Part shown: one piece after another, positions 34,331 through 39,528 of the stretch | How the letters are laid out: the number at the start of each line of letters is the position of its first letter | Position numbering within the stretch: the first letter of the stretch is position 1 | Source: Flavobacteriales bacterium | Lineage (GTDB): Bacteria > Bacteroidota > Bacteroidia > JANQJC01 | Assembly: GCA_028281825.1 (NCBI GenBank) | Contig: JANQJC010000122.1 | Coordinates: 1-39,528 of the forward strand | Direction of reading: 5' to 3' | Length of the DNA stretch: 39,528 nt | The notes under the pieces: model-generated | Databases searched by the model: none | What the model saw: only the letters and a program-made list of their open reading frames with translations | What the model was told of the DNA's origin: nothing | Program-made: the position numbers and the translations under genes

Positions 34331-34726
34331 ATGTTTAGATTTTTGGCCTTCTTGTTATTCTTTGTAAGCACTTTGGTAGGTTTCTCACAGGATATCAAAC
34401 AAATCAACCAAATAGAGCCGGTTTACCAACAGTTGGATACGATGCCACAATTTATCTGGGGGGCAGATTCATTGCAAAGCCTTATCAAGGCTACCCAAAG
34501 AGAAGTAAAAGATAAAGATGGGCAAAAGATTACGGGAATGGTTGCTATAAATTTTGTAGTAACCAAAGCTGGTCTTATCGAGCAAATCCAAGTTTACCGT
34601 AGTCAAGACGAAAGGTTAGATGCAGAGGCGCTAAACGTAATCAGCAATATAAGGGACTTTAATCCAGGAATAAAAGATGGCAAACCTGTAAACACCAGGT
34701 TAAAGAGCGTGTTGCATTTTAAGTGA
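34331..34726 (+). CDS. Periplasmic TonB C-terminal-domain protein
   Basis: 131 residues from ATG 34331; an upstream frame start at 34268 would add a non-secreted stretch, whereas the ATG begins a clean signal peptide (MFRFLAFLLFFVSTLVGFSQ). The rest is a TonB C-terminal domain with GMVAINFVVTKAGLIEQIQV, DAEALNVISNIRDFNPGI and KPVNTRLKSVLHF. It lacks the cytoplasmic anchor and proline-rich linker of true TonB, so it is a domain-only periplasmic relative. It converges with the DUF6265 lipoprotein gene, 3 bases apart. Confidence 0.78.
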   Translation: MFRFLAFLLFFVSTLVGFSQDIKQINQIEPVYQQLDTMPQFIWGADSLQSLIKATQREVKDKDGQKITGMVAINFVVTKAGLIEQIQVYRSQDERLDAEALNVISNIRDFNPGIKDGKPVNTRLKSVLHFK

Positions 34727-34729
34727 GGG

Positions 34730-35206
34730 CTATCTCTTTACAAACTCCAGCATTCGTTCCTTTTTCTCTCCTTGGCTATCAATACCGCTTAGTGTAGCAA
34801 TAAATGTATCATCAGCTACTTTTTCATACCTAATCACAGAGGGGAAATCATTCTCAGGAAATTCCACTTCAAAAAAGCCGTCTTGTAATTCTGTGGTGGC
34901 AAACTTGGCAATATAAGTCTCGCTAACTTGGGCTATGTAGTACAAGGTGTCGTTGGATAGCTCCAACCACAGTTTTTCACTAAAGGCGGTATCACCATTT
35001 TCATGCAATACCCAGGTTTCACCAAAGTATTTCACATCGCTTTCTTTATACCATTTCTCATTCAATTCTTGGCCACCAGGTTCGGGTGTTGCTATCCATC
35101 GTCCCAGTAGCCATTCATACTGTTCAAGGGTTTCTTCTTGCTTTTGATTGCATGAAGTGGCCGCAATCAATATAAGTAAGGGGAGAAGCCATGCAAGTCT
35201 TTTCAT
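34730..35206 (-). CDS. DUF6265 lipoprotein
   Basis: 158 residues. A lipobox (AATSC) at about residue 19 is followed by EQYEWLLGRWIATPEPGGQ, EKWYKESDVKYFGETWVL, then LWLELSNDTLYYIAQVSE and EFPENDFPSVIRYEKVADD, the calycin-like pattern of DUF6265. The family binds small hydrophobic ligands in related folds, but its role is unknown. It lies after the CsaA-like gene on the same strand with a 16-base gap and is probably part of that transcript. Confidence 0.75.
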   Translation of the reverse strand: MKRLAWLLPLLILIAATSCNQKQEETLEQYEWLLGRWIATPEPGGQELNEKWYKESDVKYFGETWVLHENGDTAFSEKLWLELSNDTLYYIAQVSETYIAKFATTELQDGFFEVEFPENDFPSVIRYEKVADDTFIATLSGIDSQGEKKERMLEFVKR

Positions 35207-35222
35207 TGGGTACTGCTTAAAA

Positions 35223-35549
35223 TTAACTCACTTTTGAGCCATTTGGCCCGGTTTTGTCTGTGTTGAGTAATACCACACCTTCTTTTGTTTCAATACCCAA
35301 CACCAGGCATTCACTCATAAAAGTGGCAATTTGTTTGGGTGGAAAGTTAACAACCGCCAATACTTGGCGATTCAATAGGTCAGTTTTGGTGTATAAGTCG
35401 GTTATCTGTGCGCTGGATTTTTTAATTCCCAATGGCCCAAAATCTATTACCAATTGATAGGCAGGCTTGCGGGCTTTAGGAAAATCCTTTACCTCAAGTA
35501 TAGTTCCCAGTCTGATATCAAGCTTCTGAAAGTCGTCAAATGTTATCAT
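35223..35549 (-). CDS. csaA: tRNA-binding-domain protein, CsaA-like
   Basis: 108 residues from ATG 35549. A longer frame starts six codons earlier, but MITFDDFQKLDIRLGTILEV is the typical start of this family. The OB-fold is complete: AYQLVIDFGPLGIKKSSAQI, LLNRQVLAVVNFPPKQIATF and ECLVLGIETKEGVVLLN. CsaA binds tRNA or exposed proteins and has been described as an export chaperone. It lies between SiaC and the DUF6265 lipoprotein on one strand. Confidence 0.85.
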   Translation of the reverse strand: MITFDDFQKLDIRLGTILEVKDFPKARKPAYQLVIDFGPLGIKKSSAQITDLYTKTDLLNRQVLAVVNFPPKQIATFMSECLVLGIETKEGVVLLNTDKTGPNGSKVS

Positions 35550-35606
35550 AGCTGTGTATAATGACAAATGTACATGAAATCAGAAATACAAAAGGAGTGC
35601 GAGGAA

Positions 35607-35993
35607 CTATTCCTCAGGTTTTTCAGTAAAGGTAAACTCCAGGCCTGTCAAGTTCTTAAGGTCTTCGCCAAGGTCTTGCATGTCTTCGTCAAACTCCTCA
35701 TAAACCCACTCAATACTTAGCTTCTTGCCTTTGCGGTTCATTTCGCCCAATGCAGCCAATACTTGTTTAAGCCATTTGGTTGAAGCGGTGTTCAGATACA
35801 CTAAGTCAAGTTGCAGTGTCATGTCTGATGAAGGGTCTTTAGCAAAAGCTTCAGCCCATTCCAATACAGGGCGATACATTTTTTCAGGGTTCTCAGGCAG
35901 AGATTTCCCCCAAATCTTATACTCGTTAGTAGTTGGATTAAAAATTACTCCTGGTGAGTATTGATCTTCTTCTATAATTAAGCTTTCTGGCAC
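35607..35993 (-). CDS. SiaC-family (DUF1987) regulatory phosphoprotein
   Basis: 128 residues. The DUF1987 pattern is complete: PGVIFNPTTNEYKIWGKSLP, then MYRPVLEWAEAFAKDPSSDM, QLDLVYLNTASTKWLKQVLA and KKLSIEWVYEEFDEDMQDLG. SiaC proteins are small STAS-like partners phosphorylated on Ser or Thr by kinases such as SiaB, and regulate diguanylate cyclase or other outputs. The kinase is not in this window. It has its own promoter and is followed by csaA after 57 bases. Confidence 0.85.
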   Translation of the reverse strand: MPESLIIEEDQYSPGVIFNPTTNEYKIWGKSLPENPEKMYRPVLEWAEAFAKDPSSDMTLQLDLVYLNTASTKWLKQVLAALGEMNRKGKKLSIEWVYEEFDEDMQDLGEDLKNLTGLEFTFTEKPEE

Positions 35994-36047
35994 GGGCTCA
36001 AATCGGTTTACTATTCTAACTTAACGATATAAAACGGACTTGGGTTG

Positions 36048-36076
36048 CAAAGATAGGATTAATGACCAGTTTTCAA
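36048..36076 (-). promoter_or_regulatory. Promoter of the SiaC gene (TTG-N18-TATCTTTG)
   Basis: On the minus strand TTG (36074-36076) and TATCTTTG (36048-36055) are 18 bases apart, close to the ideal. The start codon follows about 55 bases downstream. Confidence 0.7.
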
Positions 36077-36121
36077 CTATTATGTGAGATAGTTTTAATA
36101 ACTTTTGTTATAAAACAGGTT

Positions 36122-36790
36122 CTAACTCAGTTGAATATGTTCTTTCTCGCCCAGAAACTTCGGTTTCTTTTTTAGGACATAAATATCCAGTACCGCTTTA
36201 GCGCGGGCAAGATATTCTCTCAAGTAGGTAACTTTGGAGTAATCAAAGCTTACTGCTTCAGCATTAAAAGCAATAGCGTTGATACCGCTTTTAGATGCCA
36301 GAAATACAGCGCGCTCATTTTGAAACTCTTGTGAAATAATAGTGTAGCTGTTTTGCCCGAAAACTTCTTTACACCTTATTACAGAATCAAGTGTTCTAAA
36401 GCCTGCATAGTCAAGAGTGATGGCTTCAGGGGGCACACCTTTTGCTTTTAATGCATTCATCATATCCCGTGGCTCGTTGTAATATTTGATGTGATTATCA
36501 CCACTAACTATGATGTGTTTTATTTTACCTGCTTTGTACAGTTTTGCGGCTGCCTCAATTCGATATTTAAAGAACAGGTTTTCATTGCCGCTTTTTGAGC
36601 GGCTACTGGTTCCCAATACAAGCCCAACATCATTGGTCGGGATTTCGTCCATCTTACTGAATATCTTATTATGTGAAGTGTTATGCACCAGGCCATTTGA
36701 AAATAATATCATCAGGAAAGGCATTAGTACAATGATAACGGCAACTATCAGGAGGTGTTTGCGGCGTTTCTTTTTGCTATCGGATGTCAT
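36122..36790 (-). CDS. SanA/ElyC/YdcF-like inner-membrane protein
   Basis: 222 residues. A basic N-terminus and one membrane segment (about 11-32, LLIVAVIIVLMPFLMILF) precede the DUF218-type domain: DVGLVLGTSSRSKSGNENL, HIIVSGDNHIKYYNEPRDMM, PPEAITLDYAGFRTLDSVI and YTIISQEFQNERAVFLASKS. Members take part in cell-envelope barrier function and lipid-carrier metabolism. The gene overlaps the upstream OMP gene by 14 bases, so it is translationally coupled to it. Confidence 0.85.
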   Translation of the reverse strand: MTSDSKKKRRKHLLIVAVIIVLMPFLMILFSNGLVHNTSHNKIFSKMDEIPTNDVGLVLGTSSRSKSGNENLFFKYRIEAAAKLYKAGKIKHIIVSGDNHIKYYNEPRDMMNALKAKGVPPEAITLDYAGFRTLDSVIRCKEVFGQNSYTIISQEFQNERAVFLASKSGINAIAFNAEAVSFDYSKVTYLREYLARAKAVLDIYVLKKKPKFLGEKEHIQLS

Positions 36791-37370
36791 ACCTTAAACC
36801 AAAATCTATCATTCCTGATAACCCAAAATTTGAGTTCCCGAAACGAATAGAATTTCTCGAACCTATATATTCATTAAGGTGGGTTATTACTCCAACGCCA
36901 GCACCAGTGGTAAAGTATAGCTTGTCTAATAATTTTTTTCTCAAGTTGATACCTACAGCTTGGTCTAGTGTACTAATCATCCTGGCGGTATCTCTGTATT
37001 TTACTTCATTGAGCTCAAAAACCACCGACTGTTGTAAAAGCATCCTGTATTGCAGTGATAATACGTTGATTTCATTTTTGTTTATTCGCCTATTATAAAA
37101 ACAATATAAACCTGATACAAAACTGGAGTATTCACTTGGCCTTACCACTTCAGGGTTAGTGAACGCTTTTTGCTGAAATACCAACCCTAAGCCAACTTCC
37201 GATTTTTCGCCCCTAACAACCATTTTTGGTGTTAAGCCAATGCTGTGAGGTATACCAACCGAATATAGGGCTGAAAATTCAAGGCCAATCATTACTGAAG
37301 AAGAATCTTTCGATCCACCAAAAGCAAGGGTGCTAATAGTCAGGAATATCAATGTAAATAACTTCTTCAT
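36777..37370 (-). CDS. Outer-membrane beta-barrel-like hypothetical protein
   Basis: 197 residues. Signal peptide 1-19 (TISTLAFGG), then alternating hydrophobic strands ending in an aromatic-rich closing strand (SGMIDFGLRYDIR), which fits a small beta barrel of eight to ten strands. VGIPHSIGLTPKMVV and YFTTGAGVGVITHLNEYIGS are typical strand-turn pieces. No known family is recognised. It precedes and overlaps the SanA-like gene, which suggests an envelope-related unit. Confidence 0.65.
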   Translation of the reverse strand: MKKLFTLIFLTISTLAFGGSKDSSSVMIGLEFSALYSVGIPHSIGLTPKMVVRGEKSEVGLGLVFQQKAFTNPEVVRPSEYSSFVSGLYCFYNRRINKNEINVLSLQYRMLLQQSVVFELNEVKYRDTARMISTLDQAVGINLRKKLLDKLYFTTGAGVGVITHLNEYIGSRNSIRFGNSNFGLSGMIDFGLRYDIR

Positions 37371-37443
37371 GATGAGTTTTGCAGCTAAAACAGCAACGTA
37401 AGATACAATTTATTATTATAGCTCACTATCTGCCAAGAGACAA

Positions 37444-38319
37444 TTATAATGCCAGGTAAATGTCTCCAATAACAAATGCGGCAAAGATTACACTAGCAAT
37501 ACCGTTGGTGGTGAAAAATGCCATATTTACCTTACTCAGGTCATCAGGCTTTACAATGAGGTGCTGATAAATAAGCAATCCACTAAATACCGTTACACCA
37601 GCCCAGTAAAGAGTTCCAAAGTTGGCAGACAACCCTGCCATTAAGATGAAAGCAAATACAAACAAGTGTAAGACAGTTGAAAGCACTAAAGCGTTTTTTC
37701 TCCCCATAAAAACGGGTATGGATTTCAATCCCATACTTTTATCAAAGTCATCATCTTGCAATGCATATATGATGTCAAAGCCGCTTACCCAAAACAGTAC
37801 GGCAAATGAAAAGAATAGAGGTAGCCAATCAAATTGACCTGTTACAGCAAGGTAAGCGCCAATTGGTGCTAGCGACAAGCCTAGCCCCAATATTAAATGA
37901 CATAAAAAGGTAAAACGTTTGGTGAGACTATACCCCAAGACTACTGCCAGTGCCACTGGAGATAAATAGAAACACAACGGATTAATAAAATAAGTAGTGC
38001 CAACAAATAGCAGGCAATTAATCACTATAAAGCCCACCGCTGATTTTTCGCTGATGATTCCAGATGGTATTTCTCTTACCGCCGTTCTTGGGTTGGCCTT
38101 ATCGTACTGTCTGTCAATGTATCTGTTAAAAGCCATGGCTGCGCTGCGCGCGAATACCATACAGAGCACAACTAATCCCAGGGTCTGCCACTCAAAGCCA
38201 TGCTCTGTGTAATTCACGGCAATAAAAAAACCAATCAGGGCAAAGGGTAGCGCAAAAATGGTGTGGCTAAACTTTACCAGCGACAAGTAGTTAGAGATAG
38301 AATTACTTTTAGTGGTCAT
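37444..38319 (-). CDS. UbiA-family prenyltransferase (MqnP-like)
   Basis: 291 residues, eight or nine membrane segments. The two Asp-rich, prenyl-diphosphate-binding motifs are clear: NRYIDRQYDKANPRTAVRE at about 65-83 and IYALQDDDFDKSMGLKSIP at about 184-202. The enzyme attaches a polyprenyl chain to an aromatic acid in quinone synthesis. The exact version, with NPRTAVREIPSG and the double DDD, is like the 4-hydroxybenzoate/futalosine-pathway subgroup; the quinone made is therefore probably menaquinone. No neighbouring quinone genes are present. Confidence 0.88.
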   Translation of the reverse strand: MTTKSNSISNYLSLVKFSHTIFALPFALIGFFIAVNYTEHGFEWQTLGLVVLCMVFARSAAMAFNRYIDRQYDKANPRTAVREIPSGIISEKSAVGFIVINCLLFVGTTYFINPLCFYLSPVALAVVLGYSLTKRFTFLCHLILGLGLSLAPIGAYLAVTGQFDWLPLFFSFAVLFWVSGFDIIYALQDDDFDKSMGLKSIPVFMGRKNALVLSTVLHLFVFAFILMAGLSANFGTLYWAGVTVFSGLLIYQHLIVKPDDLSKVNMAFFTTNGIASVIFAAFVIGDIYLAL

Positions 38320-38343
38320 TCAGGGTGTAAAATTATAAATTCA

Positions 38344-38372
38344 TTGGTCATTTCTTATAAGCACTATCTTTG
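38344..38372 (+). promoter_or_regulatory. Promoter of the small lipoprotein gene (TTG-N18-TATCTTTG)
   Basis: TTG 38344-38346 and TATCTTTG 38365-38372 are 18 bases apart. Transcription starts near 38379, so the ATG at 38391 and not the TTG at 38370 should be the start codon. Confidence 0.7.
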
Positions 38373-38390
38373 AAGTTTGCCGAATTAAGC

Positions 38391-38813
38391 ATGCCAATAA
38401 TTCACAACGCCATTTTGTCTTTTTTTGTTCTTGCTTTAGTTATAAGTGTGGCATCTTGCAACACAAGCCAGAATGTTAGTGAATCGAATGGGGTGCGTCA
38501 GAAAGGCGGTCCATGTAAGTACCAGATAAGCCCCTTCAAAGTTGAAATTGCAGAAATAATCATTACACCAAGTGGAATAAAAGATTCCATAAGAGGGGAT
38601 AAAGACTTACACACCATTTATCTCAATTACCTTGAGGGTGCTTATCAAGGCCCTCAAACCCTCAATGAGATTTATCAAACCGATTTTGATTCAGCATTTG
38701 TCTCCAGGAATAAGCTGGTAAAAGGAACAGTACTGACAGGTAAAGCCAAAACCATCACACAAGGAACCTGTAAACCCTATGTGGTCTGGTTCGACAGGCA
38801 CTTTAGCAAGTAG
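38391..38813 (+). CDS. Small hypothetical lipoprotein
   Basis: 140 residues from ATG 38391. A hydrophobic leader ends in a lipobox (SVASC) at about residue 23. The mature part has two cysteines near its ends (GPCKY, GTCKPY), which could form a disulfide, and reads as beta-rich (YQISPFKVEIAEIIITP, LHTIYLNYLEGAYQGPQTL, GKAKTITQG). No family is known to me. It diverges from ubiA-like and is followed by dapD after 48 bases, but dapD has its own promoter. Confidence 0.6.
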   Translation: MPIIHNAILSFFVLALVISVASCNTSQNVSESNGVRQKGGPCKYQISPFKVEIAEIIITPSGIKDSIRGDKDLHTIYLNYLEGAYQGPQTLNEIYQTDFDSAFVSRNKLVKGTVLTGKAKTITQGTCKPYVVWFDRHFSK

Positions 38814-38815
38814 GC

Positions 38816-38846
38816 TTTGTACGGGCTGTTTAGAAGCCTATATTTG
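38816..38846 (+). promoter_or_regulatory. Promoter of dapD (TTTG-N19-TATATTTG)
   Basis: TTTG 38816-38819 and TATATTTG 38839-38846 are exactly 19 bases apart, a perfect match. It begins just inside the last bases after the lipoprotein stop. The dapD ATG follows 15 bases after the -7 element. Confidence 0.85.
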
Positions 38847-38861
38847 CAAAAAATATTACCA

Positions 38862-39528
38862 ATGGAAGAGATTAAGGGATTAATAGAAAAAGCCTGGGAA
38901 GACAGGGAGATGTTGAAAAGCAGTGACGTTCGCGATGCTGTGATGAATACGGTTGCGCAGTTAGATAAAGGCACGTTGCGTGTAGCTGGGCCAACAACAA
39001 ATGGCTGGCAAGTGAATGACTGGGTGAAGAAGGCTGTAATTATGTATTTTCCATTGCAACAAATGGAAACAATAGAGGTAGGCCCATTTGAGTTTCATGA
39101 TAAAATACCTCTAAAGAGAAACTATGCAGAGCTTGGAGTGCGCGTGGTGCCTCACGCTATTGCGCGCCATGGTTCTTTTGTAGCTAAAGGTGTGATTATG
39201 ATGCCATCTTATGTGAATATTGGCGCATATGTGGATAGTGGCTCAATGGTAGATACCTGGGCAACGGTTGGGTCATGTGCACAGATTGGCAAGAATGTGC
39301 ACCTAAGTGGAGGTGTGGGTATAGGCGGGGTTTTAGAGCCTGTGCAAGCCGCTCCCGTAATTATAGAAGACAATTGCTTTATTGGTTCGCGCTGTATTGT
39401 AGTTGAGGGGGTTCATGTTGAGAAAGAAGCCGTTTTAGGAGCTAATGTAGTACTGACACAATCAACCAAGATAATTGACGTTAGTGGCAGTGAGCCTATT
39501 GAAATGAGAGGTAGAGTGCCCGCAAGGT
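38862..39528 (+). CDS. dapD: Tetrahydrodipicolinate N-succinyltransferase, 5' part (runs off the right edge)
   Basis: 222 residues are visible of about 270. Starts at ATG 38862, MEEIKGLIEKAWEDREMLKS. The left-handed beta-helix is clear: VVPHAIARHGSFVAKGVIMM, PSYVNIGAYVDSGSMVDTWA, TVGSCAQIGKNVHLSGGVGI and then GGVLEPVQAAPVIIEDNCFI with GSRCIVVEGVHVEKEAVLGA. The enzyme succinylates tetrahydrodipicolinate with succinyl-CoA in the lysine/diaminopimelate pathway. The C-terminal end is missing. It has its own promoter. Confidence 0.95.
   Translation, partial: MEEIKGLIEKAWEDREMLKSSDVRDAVMNTVAQLDKGTLRVAGPTTNGWQVNDWVKKAVIMYFPLQQMETIEVGPFEFHDKIPLKRNYAELGVRVVPHAIARHGSFVAKGVIMMPSYVNIGAYVDSGSMVDTWATVGSCAQIGKNVHLSGGVGIGGVLEPVQAAPVIIEDNCFIGSRCIVVEGVHVEKEAVLGANVVLTQSTKIIDVSGSEPIEMRGRVPAR

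Overview
The window reads as a chromosomal segment of a Bacteroidota bacterium, most likely a marine or sediment Cytophagales. The evidence is the moderate-to-low GC content, promoters of the TTG-N17-19-TAnnTTTG type, a TonB-dependent receptor with an N-terminal carboxypeptidase-like domain, a secreted protease with a type IX-type C-terminal tail, the era-der pair, and several lineage-typical small families (DUF5946, SiaC/DUF1987, DUF6265). Gene starts, motifs and inverted repeats were read by eye; family names come from recognised motifs, not database searches.

Left end (1-2180): an accessory-looking, AT-rich region beside an initiator tRNA gene. It holds the tail of a DedA-like membrane protein that may be broken by one in-frame stop, a BRO-N/DinD-type gene, a small coding remnant, and a GIY-YIG nuclease gene lying exactly between the intact tRNA-fMet and a second, partial copy of its 3' half. 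Each tRNA copy has its own terminator-like hairpin.

2231-3716: a DoxX-like membrane gene diverges from an HxlR-type regulator across palindromic operators; a DUF5946 gene follows.

3777-10747 is the most interesting part: a Fur-family regulator, probably Zur, divergent from a seven-gene operon. The order is COG0523/CobW GTPase, 76-aa unknown, DUF1826, MerC-like membrane protein, GTP cyclohydrolase I, TonB-dependent receptor, metal-binding-type lipoprotein. Two GCAAC/GTTGC palindromes sit on the -33 and -7 elements of the operon promoter, and the operon ends at a strong hairpin. The likely job is survival of zinc starvation: uptake by receptor, lipoprotein and MerC-like protein, and delivery by the GTPase to FolE.

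10779-16966: a small secreted protein, a TPR protein, and the divergent katG/oxyR peroxide-defence pair, followed by a YwqK/MORN-like secreted protein.

17008-25057: a nitronate monooxygenase-like flavoprotein, a zinc-ribbon protein, the GTPases Era and Der, a HEAT-like secreted protein, a Na/Pi cotransporter homologue and two unknown proteins.

25343-33520: a secreted metalloprotease with a TlpA-like thioredoxin gene upstream, an EamA transporter overlapping ribD, an ElaA-like acetyltransferase, and a PLP decarboxylase behind ybaB.

33690-39528: a minus-strand group (helical unknown; SiaC, CsaA-like and DUF6265 lipoprotein; OMP and SanA-like; UbiA prenyltransferase), a periplasmic TonB-C protein, a small lipoprotein, and the start of dapD, which runs off the right edge.
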